From Comamonadaceae bacterium OS-4 (GTDB lineage Bacteria > Pseudomonadota > Gammaproteobacteria > Burkholderiales > Burkholderiaceae_C), in contig AP026970.1 in the NCBI GenBank assembly GCA_027924025.1, positions 3,308,501-3,372,500 of the forward strand: a stretch of 64,000 nucleotides of DNA, read 5' to 3'. The position numbers and the translations under genes were made by a program. A model generated the notes under the pieces. The model was not told the DNA's origin and did no database searches. It worked only from the letters and a program-made list of their open reading frames with translations. Positions within the stretch are counted from its first letter, which is position 1; every line of letters starts with the position of its first letter. Of this stretch, positions 43,414-51,724 are shown piece after piece.

Positions 43414-45270
43414 ATGAACGGACTCTGGGACACCAGCAACATCCAGCCACAAAGTGGTATTTCCATGGCCGGTGAGACGATACCGGCCATGTTCTGGAAC
43501 GCCGTGGCCGCCCGTGGCCCCAACATCTGGCTACGCCAAAAACACCTGGGACTCTGGCGCAGCTGGACATGGAACCAGACGGCCGAAGCGGTGCGCGAAA
43601 TTGCAGGCGGCTTGATCAGCCTGGGCTTTGAACAAGGCCACACCGCATCCATATTGGCCAACACCGTCGTCGAATGGGTCTGGGCGGATCTGGCCGTGCT
43701 GTCGGCGGGTGGTGTGTCGAATGGGATCTACCCCACCGATGCGCCGAGCCAGGTGCATTACTTGTGTGAAGACTCGACCACCAGCATCTTGTTCGTCGAG
43801 GACGATGAACAACTCGACAAAGCCCTGGAGGTGCGCGCGCAATGCAGCACCTTGCGCAAAATTGTGGTGATGGACATGGAGGGCCTGCGTGGCCTTGACG
43901 ATCCGGACGTCATCAGCCTTGACGCGCTGCGGGCACTGGGCCGCACTTATAACGCTGCCCACCCGAACGCTGTAACCCAGCGCAGCGCCCACTGCAAACC
44001 CGAAGACTTGGCGATTCTGGTCTATACCTCGGGGACGACGGGCAAGCCCAAAGGCGCCATGCACTTGCACCAAGGCCTGGTCTATGCCATCCGGGGTTAC
44101 AACACCCTCATCGCCCAGGACGCGCGCGATGAGCGCATGTGCTTTTTGCCCCTGTGTCACATTGCCGAGCGGCTGGGTGGTGAGTACTTCTCGCTCTACA
44201 CCGGTGCCAAGCTCAACTTTGTAGAAAACCCGGAGACCATCCCCGAGAACGTGCGCGAGATCGCTCCGACGGTATTTACTGCAGTGCCGCGGGTGTGGGA
44301 GAAGTTCTACTCGAGCGTCATGATCGCGCTCAAAGAGTCCGGCAAGATTCAGCAGATGGTCTATGGCTGGGGTATCGGCGTGGGGGGCCGCATCGCCGAT
44401 TTGGTGCTCGCAGGTCAACCCGTGGGTGCCGGCCTCAAGCTGCAATTCAAACTGGCCCAGGTGCTGGCGCTGAACAATGTGCGCAAGCTGATCGGGATCC
44501 ATCGCTCACGGTTCCTGATTACCGGTGCCGCACCGATTTCACCGGACTTGGTCCGTTGGTACTTGGCATTAGGTGTCCCGATGCTCGAGGTCTGGGGCAT
44601 GACCGAGACCTGTGGCGCGTCCACCGGCGTGCCGGCCAGCAAAATCAAACCCGGCTCGATTGGACCTGCCGCCCCCTTTAACGAGGTCAAGCTGGACCCG
44701 GCGACCGGTGAAATCATGGTGCGGGGCAAGAACGTGTTTGCCGGCTACCTGAATCTCCCGGAAAAGACGGCGGAGACCATCACCGCCGATGGCTGGCTGC
44801 ACACCGGGGACGTGGGCGTGGTCGATGGCGATGGCTATTTCCGGATTACCGACCGGATGAAAGACATCATCATCACCGCAGGCGGCAAGAACATCACCCC
44901 GAGCGAGCTGGAGAACGACCTGAAGTTCTCGCCGTACATCACCGATGCGGTGGTCATTGGCGACAAGCGCCCGTTCCTGACCGTCATCGTCATGATCGAC
45001 CAGGAGAACGTGGAAAAGTTTGCACAAGACGCTGATATTCCTTTCAGCAACTACGCGTCCCTGACCCGTGCGCCTGAAGTACTGGCCTTGATCCAGTCCG
45101 AGCTGGACCGGGTCAACAAGAAGTTTGCCCGCGTTGAGCAGATCAAAAAGTTTTTCTTGCTGGAGAACCAACTCACGGCAGAAGACGAGGAACTCACCCC
45201 CACCATGAAGCTCAAACGCAAGCTGGTGGAAAAGAAATACGAGGCCCGCATCGAGGCCATGTATCGCTGA
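43414..45270 (+). CDS. AMP-dependent (long-chain type) acyl-CoA ligase in a liv-type operon
   Basis: This 618-residue enzyme has the AMP-binding signature YTSGTTGKPKGAMHLH (about 205-220), LEVWGMTETCGAST, and the C-terminal YFRITDRMKDIIITAGGKNITPSELE. It activates a carboxylic acid to CoA with ATP. Its place between livF and the receptor gene indicates that the transporter imports its substrate. The acid is unknown; fatty or aromatic acids are likely. The ATG at 43414 has GGAGA 8 bases upstream. Confidence 0.92.
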   Translation: MNGLWDTSNIQPQSGISMAGETIPAMFWNAVAARGPNIWLRQKHLGLWRSWTWNQTAEAVREIAGGLISLGFEQGHTASILANTVVEWVWADLAVLSAGGVSNGIYPTDAPSQVHYLCEDSTTSILFVEDDEQLDKALEVRAQCSTLRKIVVMDMEGLRGLDDPDVISLDALRALGRTYNAAHPNAVTQRSAHCKPEDLAILVYTSGTTGKPKGAMHLHQGLVYAIRGYNTLIAQDARDERMCFLPLCHIAERLGGEYFSLYTGAKLNFVENPETIPENVREIAPTVFTAVPRVWEKFYSSVMIALKESGKIQQMVYGWGIGVGGRIADLVLAGQPVGAGLKLQFKLAQVLALNNVRKLIGIHRSRFLITGAAPISPDLVRWYLALGVPMLEVWGMTETCGASTGVPASKIKPGSIGPAAPFNEVKLDPATGEIMVRGKNVFAGYLNLPEKTAETITADGWLHTGDVGVVDGDGYFRITDRMKDIIITAGGKNITPSELENDLKFSPYITDAVVIGDKRPFLTVIVMIDQENVEKFAQDADIPFSNYASLTRAPEVLALIQSELDRVNKKFARVEQIKKFFLLENQLTAEDEELTPTMKLKRKLVEKKYEARIEAMYR

Positions 45271-45321
45271 GCCGCAACGACAGCACCGTAGACCCCAGAG
45301 AAACAACCAGGAGACAAGACC

Positions 45322-46497
45322 ATGACACTGCGCACCACACTTGCACTCGGCACACTGGCCCTGTGCGCATCCCTTGCCCAGGCCCAACAAGGCATCACCA
45401 AAGACGAGATCCTGCTGGGCTCGATCCAGGATTTGTCCGGCCCGATCGCAGGTTTCGGCAAGCAAGCCCGTAACGGCATGCAACTCGCCGTCGACGAGAT
45501 CAACGAGCAAGGCGGCATCAATGGCCGCAAGATCAAGTTGATCGTGGAAGACCATGCCTACGACCCCAAAAAGGCGGTGCTGGCCGCGCAAAAGCTGGTC
45601 AACCAGGACAAAATTTTCATGATGATGGGCCACATCGGCACCGCACACAACATGGCTGCCATGCCGGTGCAGTTTGAAAAGAATGTGATCAACTTCTTCC
45701 CGATCACCGCCGCCCGCGAAATGTATGAGCCCTTCCACAAACTGAAGTACTCCTACGCCGCCCCGTACTACGACCAGATGCGCTTGGCAGTCCCCAAGCT
45801 GGTGAAAGAAAAAGGAGCCAAAAAGGTCTGCGCCATGTACCAGGACGATGACTTCGGTCTGGAAGTCCTCAAGGGTGGCGAAGATGGCCTGAAAAGCATC
45901 GGCATGGAGTTTGCCGAGAAGACCTCGTACAAGCGGGGAGCGACCGACTTCTCTTCTCAGGTCTCCAAGATGCAGGCCAGCGGCTGCGACTTCGTGGTCA
46001 TGGGCACCTTGATCCGGGAGACCATTGGCGGCATCGGAACCGCGCGCAAACTGGGTTACAGCCCGACCTTCCTGGGGTCTTCAGGCGCCTACACCGACCT
46101 GATCCACAAGTTGGGCGGAAAAGCGATGGATGGCTTCTACGCCACCATGACCGTACAAAACCCCTACACCGACGAGCAGTCCCCCGGCATCCGCTTCTGG
46201 GCCAACAAATACAAGACCAAGTTCAATGAAGAACCCACCGTGTTCTCGGTGTATGGCTACTTCATCCTTGACACCTTTGCTGCGGTGGCGAACAAAGCTG
46301 GCAAGAATCTGAGCACCGAGAGCTTCAGCAAAGTCATGGACACCTTGACCATCCAGCCCGACATGTTCGGCGCCCCCGTGCAAACTTTCACCGCCACCAA
46401 GCGTCTGGGTAGCAACGCTTCGCGCCTCTCCCAGATCACCGATGGCAAATGGAAAGTCGTGTCTGAGTATGTGAGCGACGCGCCTGCCAAAAAGTAA
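45322..46497 (+). CDS. Branched-chain amino acid-type ABC transporter substrate-binding protein (LivK-like)
   Basis: This 391-residue periplasmic receptor has a signal peptide (about 1-22, TLRTTLALGTLALCASLAQA). The LivK-type fold shows ILLGSIQDLSGPIAGFGKQARNGMQLAVDEINEQGGINGRKIKLIVEDHAYDPKKA. It is the last gene of the operon, 51 bases after the ligase stop, with GGAG upstream, and is followed by a terminator. The ligand is probably the acid activated by the ligase. Confidence 0.92.
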   Translation: MTLRTTLALGTLALCASLAQAQQGITKDEILLGSIQDLSGPIAGFGKQARNGMQLAVDEINEQGGINGRKIKLIVEDHAYDPKKAVLAAQKLVNQDKIFMMMGHIGTAHNMAAMPVQFEKNVINFFPITAAREMYEPFHKLKYSYAAPYYDQMRLAVPKLVKEKGAKKVCAMYQDDDFGLEVLKGGEDGLKSIGMEFAEKTSYKRGATDFSSQVSKMQASGCDFVVMGTLIRETIGGIGTARKLGYSPTFLGSSGAYTDLIHKLGGKAMDGFYATMTVQNPYTDEQSPGIRFWANKYKTKFNEEPTVFSVYGYFILDTFAAVANKAGKNLSTESFSKVMDTLTIQPDMFGAPVQTFTATKRLGSNASRLSQITDGKWKVVSEYVSDAPAKK

Positions 46498-46514
46498 GCC
46501 GCCGCAAGCAACAC

Positions 46515-46541
46515 AAAGGCCACCCACGGGTGGCCTTTTTT
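46515..46541 (+). terminator. Rho-independent terminator of the liv-ligase operon
   Basis: Arms aaggccaccc (46516-46525) and gggtggcctt (46528-46537) form a GC-rich stem with a tight loop, followed by a run of T. It lies 18 bases after the receptor stop. Confidence 0.92.
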
Positions 46542-46659
46542 ATGGGGCCACTCACGGGTGGGCACCCTATCCCAAACCCATGGAGAAGAGTTAATATGGT
46601 CAGGCGGCATTTCTTTTGGAGTCCATAAGGCCTTCGGGCAAGGTTTGAGTGTTTCCATC

Positions 46660-47394
46660 ATGGATCGACGACACCTACTGTCCACGTTAACCACCCTGCC
46701 CCTCGGGATCGCCTCGGTCTCCGTGGCGGCGACTCCTTGGCTGCTTGATGTGATTGATGTGATTCCTTACGGCTTCGTTCAGCCCAATGGATCGATCGCG
46801 GGTGTCATGGCGGACTTTGCGCAAGCGCTCTCGAAAGCCTGCGGTCACCCCATGGAGACGCGGCTGGTGCCGATTGCCCGTGCGTTGCAAAACATCAATC
46901 GCGGGGCGTCCGACCTCACCATCTTGCTACCGGTCCCTGGTTTTGATTCCGAAGTCCAGTCTATTGCGCGATTGACCCAGTTGGAAGTCGAAGTGCTCCC
47001 GCGTAAGGGTCTGGTGCTGGACAGCAGGGCTTCGCTACGGGGCTTGCGCATTGCCAGCTTGAGCGGTGGGGCGGGCTACGGAATGATTGCCGATTTGGAA
47101 GGCGTTTTGCATCAACGTACCAACTCGCTGTCGTCCATGTTGCAGTTGCTTCGCAGCGGTCGGGTGGATGCGGTTGCAAGCGTGCGCCACTCTTTACGGC
47201 AGGGGCTCCTCGAGGAAGGCATGCGTTCGGCCGACTTGGGAGCGGCGTTTGTATTGGGGCGGCTGGACCTGAACCTATGGGCCACCGCCGGATTTGCGCA
47301 AGCAGACCGCACACGTCTCGCCGAAGCCGCCAGCAAAATCACACGGAGTGGGCAGGCAGCCAAGATCGTGGCGCAATACGCCAACAACGCCTGA
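46660..47394 (+). CDS. Periplasmic solute-binding-like protein (family 3), orphan
   Basis: This 244-residue protein has a signal peptide (about 1-24) and a divergent family-3 solute-binding fold: VIPYGFVQPNGSIAGVMADFAQALSKACGHPMETRLVPIARALQNINRGASDLTIL, then LRIASLSGGAGYGMI. No transporter genes adjoin it; the ligand is unknown and it may be a sensor rather than a transport receptor. The ATG at 46660 begins the signal peptide; the frame from 46558 has no support. The gene is separated from the liv operon by its terminator. Confidence 0.82.
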   Translation: MDRRHLLSTLTTLPLGIASVSVAATPWLLDVIDVIPYGFVQPNGSIAGVMADFAQALSKACGHPMETRLVPIARALQNINRGASDLTILLPVPGFDSEVQSIARLTQLEVEVLPRKGLVLDSRASLRGLRIASLSGGAGYGMIADLEGVLHQRTNSLSSMLQLLRSGRVDAVASVRHSLRQGLLEEGMRSADLGAAFVLGRLDLNLWATAGFAQADRTRLAEAASKITRSGQAAKIVAQYANNA

Positions 47395-47402
47395 GCGGCC
47401 TG

Positions 47403-47900
47403 TCAAGAAACGATATATGCCGCAGACCCCGTGGACAGCAGCTTGCCATCCGCGCCCAGAAACTCCATGCGGGTAGAGGCCACGCGTGAGCCCAGGCGCA
47501 TCACCTCGGCGTGCAGCTCGAACTGTTCGCCGATGCCGGGGCGCAGGTAGTCCACCCGCAAATCGATAGTGCCCAGCTTGGCAAAGCGGTGCAGGCGCTG
47601 CGAAGGCGCTTCGTCCATGTGGCGTGCGCCTATGGCCGCCATCACCGCCAAGCCGCCCATGGCATCCAGCCCCGCGCTGATCACGCCGCCGTGTATGCGG
47701 TTGTAGGCATAGTGCCCCACCAGCTCCGGGCGCATGGCAATGCGGGCCTTCACGTTGTCAGGGGTGATGGAGGTGATCTTCAAGCCCAGCATCTGGTTGA
47801 AGACGATGCTCACTTCAAAGATGCGGGTCAACCCTTCGATGAACTCCGGCTCAAAAACGATGGGCGTTGCGGCTGGCTCTGCATGGGGGGTTTTAGGCAT
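47403..47900 (-). CDS. Acyl-CoA thioesterase-like protein (PaaI/hotdog family)
   Basis: This 165-residue single hotdog protein has VGHYAYNRIHGGVISAGLDAMGGLAVMAAIGAR, the conserved HGG segment of PaaI-type thioesterases, followed by LRVDYLRPGIGEQFELHAEVMRLGSRVASTRMEF. It ends a minus-strand cluster, 9 bases after the acyl-CoA dehydrogenase stop. Confidence 0.88.
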   Translation of the reverse strand: MPKTPHAEPAATPIVFEPEFIEGLTRIFEVSIVFNQMLGLKITSITPDNVKARIAMRPELVGHYAYNRIHGGVISAGLDAMGGLAVMAAIGARHMDEAPSQRLHRFAKLGTIDLRVDYLRPGIGEQFELHAEVMRLGSRVASTRMEFLGADGKLLSTGSAAYIVS

Positions 47901-47909
47901 GCTGCATTC

Positions 47910-49100
47910 TCACAGGCCGAGCTGACGGCTTGCCAACTCTTTCATGATCTCCTCAGCGCCGCCGCCGATCATCATCACCTTCACTTCGCGGTAAATGCGC
48001 TCGCAGGCCGTGCCCCGCATGAAGCCCATGCCACCCAAAATCTGCACGCCCTGGTCGGCGCAGAACTGCATGGTCTGCGTCGCATGGTTCTTGAGCAGGC
48101 ACACCTGCGCCACCCACTCTGCACCCTTGGCGCTTTTGTCGCCACGGTCTCCGGCGTCTGCACGCGCCGAGACTGCATGCAACCACGCACGAGTGGACTC
48201 GATGCGCATCTTCATGTCCATGAACTTGTGTCGGATCACCTGGTGATCAATCAGCGCGGTGCCAAAGGTTTTGCGCTGCTGTGCCCAGCTCAGAGCTTCG
48301 TCGTAACAGCACTCCGCAAAGCCCAGCGCCATGGCGGCCATGGACAGGCGCTCTCCGTTGAAGTTGGTCAAGATGATTTTGAACCCTGCTCCCTCCTCGC
48401 CCACAAGGTTGGAGGCCGGCACCCGCACGCCGTCAAAGCGCAGCTGCGCGGTGTCCGAGCAATGCCAGCCCATTTTTTGGAGGGGGCTGCGCGACAGACC
48501 GGGCGTATCGCCGGGCACCATGAGCATGGAGATGCCCATGGGGCCTTTGTTCTTCAGGTCAGTCCGTACCGCCACTGTGATCCAGTCGGCGCGCATGCCG
48601 GAAGTGATGAAGGTTTTTTCCCCATCCACCACGTACTCGTCGCCCTCCAGGCGGGCCGTGGTTTTGAGTGCCGATACATCGGTGCCACCACCGGGCTCGG
48701 TAATCGCCAGCGCCGCAATCTTGCGGCCGGCCAGCACGTCGGGCACCACTTGCTGCTGCAAGGCCGCAGAGCCATGGCGCAGCACCGGAGGCAAACCGAT
48801 GTTGAGGCTGAACAGGCTGGCCATCAGGCCGCCGCTGCCCCCGCTGCGGGCGAGCGCAATCGTGAGCGCGTTGCGCAGTGCCCAAGGTGCCGGTGTGCCG
48901 CCAAAGCGCTCCGGGTAGCCCAGCCCCAGCCACCCCAGATCGGCAGCGCGCTGGTACAGGCTGCGGGGGAACTCGCCCGCCTCTTCCCAGTCCGCCAGAT
49001 GCGGGGCCACCTCGGTCTGGATGAAGCGGCGCGCCGCGTCTTCCACGGCAGCCACATCCTCCGGGCCGAACTCCTGCGCTAAATCAGGGAGCGCGCTCAT
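47910..49100 (-). CDS. Acyl-CoA dehydrogenase
   Basis: This 396-residue FAD enzyme of the medium-length acyl-CoA dehydrogenase fold has ALAITEPGGGTDVSALKTTARLEGDEYVVDGEKTFITSG (flavin site), then RKTFGTALIDHQVIRHKFMDM and QILGGMGFMRGTACERIYREVKVMMIGGGAEEIMKELASRQLGL, with the catalytic base Glu region near GGAEEI. The start at 49100 overlaps the reductase stop as ATGA; a longer frame to 49445 only shadows the reductase. It belongs to the TetR-reductase-dehydrogenase-thioesterase unit. Confidence 0.93.
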   Translation of the reverse strand: MSALPDLAQEFGPEDVAAVEDAARRFIQTEVAPHLADWEEAGEFPRSLYQRAADLGWLGLGYPERFGGTPAPWALRNALTIALARSGGSGGLMASLFSLNIGLPPVLRHGSAALQQQVVPDVLAGRKIAALAITEPGGGTDVSALKTTARLEGDEYVVDGEKTFITSGMRADWITVAVRTDLKNKGPMGISMLMVPGDTPGLSRSPLQKMGWHCSDTAQLRFDGVRVPASNLVGEEGAGFKIILTNFNGERLSMAAMALGFAECCYDEALSWAQQRKTFGTALIDHQVIRHKFMDMKMRIESTRAWLHAVSARADAGDRGDKSAKGAEWVAQVCLLKNHATQTMQFCADQGVQILGGMGFMRGTACERIYREVKVMMIGGGAEEIMKELASRQLGL

Positions 49101-49984
49101 GACTGAAACACCTTGGGCGTGCTGGCGCGGTGAAAGCCGTTGAAGGGCTTGATGGCATCGCGGGCTTGCGCCTTTTCGTCCGCCACGCGCATGGGCCAGC
49201 CCATGCGCACCTGGGGCCGCGCACCGTCGATGCGCAGCGTGGTACCGCTGATGAACGCCGCTGCAGGGCTCAGCAAAAACACAATGCCTGCGGAGGTTTC
49301 GGCCTCGGTGCCAAAGCGGCCCAGGGGCACCGTCTTGGCCATTTCGCGCAGCATGGGGCCCATTTCGGGCGGATAGTGGTCCATGCCGCTGGAGGCGATG
49401 TAGCCCGGCGCAACAGCGTTCACCCGCACCCCACGGCCTGCCCACTCGGTGGCTGCAGTCTCAGTAAAGCTCACCATGCCGGCGCGCGCGGCACCACTGT
49501 GGCCCATGCCGGGCATGGAGCCCCACATGTCGGCCACGATGTTGACGATGGCGCCGCCATGCTTGCTCATGCTTTGGCTGAAGCACTCGCGTGCCATCAA
49601 AAAGCCGCCGGTCAGGTTGGTGTTGATCACCGCCTCCCAGCCCTTGGCGCTGATGGCTTCCAGCGGCGTCATGTACTGGCCGCCGGCGTTGTTCACCAGG
49701 CCGTCAATGCGGCCGTGCTGGGCCACGATGGCAGCCACGCAGGCCTTCACGGCGTCTTCATTGCGGATATCGCACACATGCTGGCTGACTTTGCCACCGT
49801 CCTCGGTGATCTCGATTGCAGCTTTCTCCAACTTTTCGGGCTTGCGGCCTATGAGCGCCACAGTGGCGCCCAAGGCCGCCAACTCATGGGCTGTGCAGCG
49901 GCCAATGCCAGAACCGCCTCCGGTAATCACCACCACTTTGCCGGCAAACAAGCCGGGCGCGAAGACAGAACCGTAATGCATCAC
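49097..49984 (-). CDS. PECR-like short-chain dehydrogenase/reductase
   Basis: This 295-residue SDR has the cofactor motif TGGGSGIG and the NNAG motif. The usual YxxxK active site is not in its normal form: the aligned segment is HSGAARAGM, where human peroxisomal trans-2-enoyl-CoA reductase has HSGAARAG. This points to an enoyl- or dienoyl-CoA reductase of the PECR/DECR group rather than an alcohol dehydrogenase. ATGA overlaps link it to both neighbours. It would reduce unsaturated acyl-CoA next to the dehydrogenase. Confidence 0.88.
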   Translation of the reverse strand: MMHYGSVFAPGLFAGKVVVITGGGSGIGRCTAHELAALGATVALIGRKPEKLEKAAIEITEDGGKVSQHVCDIRNEDAVKACVAAIVAQHGRIDGLVNNAGGQYMTPLEAISAKGWEAVINTNLTGGFLMARECFSQSMSKHGGAIVNIVADMWGSMPGMGHSGAARAGMVSFTETAATEWAGRGVRVNAVAPGYIASSGMDHYPPEMGPMLREMAKTVPLGRFGTEAETSAGIVFLLSPAAAFISGTTLRIDGARPQVRMGWPMRVADEKAQARDAIKPFNGFHRASTPKVFQS

Positions 49985-50658
49985 ACCTCCTGAATGAACA
50001 TGGCCACGGCGTGTTCGCCGAGCGCTTCTACCGTGGCCCCTTTAGCGGGGTCGAACCATTGCACCGACCAGTTGAGCGCGCCCAGAATCAGCAGGCGCGC
50101 CACGCCCACCGGCGCCTTGAGCTGGCCGCTGTCCTGCAGGGCTTGCAGCACCGGCATCCACAGGGCCTCGTAGTCGGCAATCAGTTTGTGCAGCACCTTG
50201 CGCTGCGGGCGCTGCAAGGAGCGCCACTCATACAGCATGACCGGTACGAAGTCATTGCCTGGCCCGAGCAGCACCTCAAAGTGCGCATGGATGAGGCGGC
50301 GCAGTTTGTCGGCCGGGCGCAGTGCGGCATAGGCGACATCGCCCAGCACACGCTGCTGGTTGGCCAGCGCCGAATGCATGCCCGCTTCCATGACGGCGAA
50401 CAAGAGCGCGTCTTTGCTTTTGAAGTGGTAGAACGGCGAGCCGCTTTGCATGCCGGCGGCGTTGGCGATGTCGCGGGTGGTGGTAGCGGCGAACCCTTGG
50501 CGGCGGAAGAGCTGGGCTGCGGCCTTGAGCAGCTCGTGGCGGCGGTTGCCGTCATCGCGCTCGTCCTCGGTTTTGCGGGGGCGGCCGCGCGGGCGTTTGG
50601 CCTCGGGTGGCGCGGCATCTTCAGCAGGTACGGCGGGCAGGGTCTCGGTAGGGGTCAT
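49981..50658 (-). CDS. TetR-family regulator of the acyl-CoA cluster
   Basis: This 225-residue repressor has a basic N-terminal tail (RPRGRPRKTEDERDD) and a TetR helix-turn-helix (about 42-90, LLKAAAQLFRRQGFAATTTRDIANAAGMQSGSPFYHFKSKDALLFAV). The ligand domain is unassigned. It is the first gene of its operon, overlapping the PECR-like gene (ATGA). A perfect 14-bp palindrome lies 31 bases upstream of the start, the likely self-operator. Confidence 0.9.
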   Translation of the reverse strand: MTPTETLPAVPAEDAAPPEAKRPRGRPRKTEDERDDGNRRHELLKAAAQLFRRQGFAATTTRDIANAAGMQSGSPFYHFKSKDALLFAVMEAGMHSALANQQRVLGDVAYAALRPADKLRRLIHAHFEVLLGPGNDFVPVMLYEWRSLQRPQRKVLHKLIADYEALWMPVLQALQDSGQLKAPVGVARLLILGALNWSVQWFDPAKGATVEALGEHAVAMFIQEV

Positions 50659-50688
50659 GTGTCGACCATACCAGCCTCATCTATTTTC

Positions 50689-50702
50689 AGCAAGCGCTTG
50701 CT
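50689..50702. promoter_or_regulatory. Perfect 14-bp palindrome, probable TetR operator
   Basis: AGCAAGCGCTTGCT is a perfect palindrome 31 bases upstream of the TetR start at 50658. Its position suits autoregulation of the TetR-reductase-dehydrogenase-thioesterase operon. No second copy is seen in the window. Confidence 0.7.
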
Positions 50703-50782
50703 TGGCAAAAATACTCAGGGAAAACGCGAGTGTGTTGACGCTTTGTAGCTGAAGTGCAAAGGAAGCACCTCAGCTTCAGATT

Positions 50783-50830
50783 GCTATTATTTCAGGAGCT
50801 GCTCGCGCATATGGAACGAGCGCTAGCAGC
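50783..50830 (+). repeat. Dispersed 48-base repeat, copy B, intergenic
   Basis: It starts gctattatttcagg, has agctgctcgcgca at positions 15-27 and gcgctagc at positions 38-45. It lies in the gap between the TetR operator and the enoyl-CoA hydratase gene, and is the copy closest to A. Confidence 0.85.
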
Positions 50831-50846
50831 CCAAAACACTTGAAAG

Positions 50847-50890
50847 TCAGACTTTGGTGAAGTCGGGTTTACGCTTTTGACGAAAACGCA
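50847..50890 (-). pseudogene. Relic of a second enoyl-CoA hydratase 3' end
   Basis: On the minus strand this fragment reads QKRKPDFTKV followed by a stop, matching the last residues EKRKPDFSRV of the neighbouring enoyl-CoA hydratase. About two thirds of the 48 bases match the real 3' end at 50927-50974. It has no start and no upstream coding sequence, so it is the leftover of a deleted or recombined paralogue. Confidence 0.65.
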
Positions 50891-50926
50891 AGCCCGCACT
50901 TCGTGCGCATCCTTCGGATACAGCCT

Positions 50927-51691
50927 TCAGACCCTGCTGAAGTCTGGCTTGCGTTTTTCCATAAACGCGGTGAACGCCTCTTTGGCAGAAGGCTCACCCA
51001 GCATGCGGCCGAAGCTCACCGCTTCTTCATCGATGCGGGCCAGCACGTCAGCCAGCTGGCCTTTCTTGAGCAGGCGCTTGGTTTCGATCAGCGAGGCGAT
51101 GGGCTTGGCGGCCAGCTTGCGGGCCTGGGCTTGGGCCACCGCATTGGCTTCGGTGGGCGGTACCACGCGGTTCGCCAGACCGACTTCCAGGGCGGCTTCG
51201 GCCATGAAGGGCTCGCCCATGAGCAAGGCCTCGGCGGCGCGGTGGTAACCCATCATTTGGGGCACCAGCAGGCTGGAAGCCGCTTCCGGGCACAGGCCCA
51301 GGTTCACGAAGGGCATGGAGAAAGCTGCGTTGTCACCGGCGTAGACCAGATCGCAATGGAACAGCATGGTGGTGCCGATGCCTACTGCCGGGCCGCATAC
51401 CGCCGCAACGATGGGCTTGGGGAAGGCCGCCAGAGCCCGCAAAAAGCGGAACACCGGTGCATCTTGTGTCTTGGGTGGGGCACCCAAAAAGTCGCCGATG
51501 TCGTTACCGGCGCTGAACACGGTGGCGTCGCCCTGGAACACCACCACACGCACCGCAGCGTCGTCACGCGCAGTGTCCAGCGCATCAGCGCAGGCGGCGT
51601 ACATGGCCTGGGTGAAGGAGTTCTTTTTTTCGACCCGGTTCAGGGTGATGGTGGTGATACCGGCGTCGGTGTGGATCAGGATGTCTTGCAT
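50927..51691 (-). CDS. Enoyl-CoA hydratase/isomerase family protein
   Basis: This 254-residue crotonase-fold enzyme has the oxyanion-hole segments VFSAGNDIGDFL and AVCGPAVGIGTTMLFHCDLVYAGDNAAFSMPFVNLGLCPEAASS. The usual catalytic Glu pair is not obvious: the position after the second oxyanion segment reads GLCPEAAS, as in isomerase-type or other crotonase members. The start at 51691 follows the thioesterase by 33 bases. It is the last gene of the fad cluster. Confidence 0.9.
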   Translation of the reverse strand: MQDILIHTDAGITTITLNRVEKKNSFTQAMYAACADALDTARDDAAVRVVVFQGDATVFSAGNDIGDFLGAPPKTQDAPVFRFLRALAAFPKPIVAAVCGPAVGIGTTMLFHCDLVYAGDNAAFSMPFVNLGLCPEAASSLLVPQMMGYHRAAEALLMGEPFMAEAALEVGLANRVVPPTEANAVAQAQARKLAAKPIASLIETKRLLKKGQLADVLARIDEEAVSFGRMLGEPSAKEAFTAFMEKRKPDFSRV

Positions 51692-51724
51692 GGTCGCTCG
51701 CTCAAAAAGGGATGCGTGATTGGA

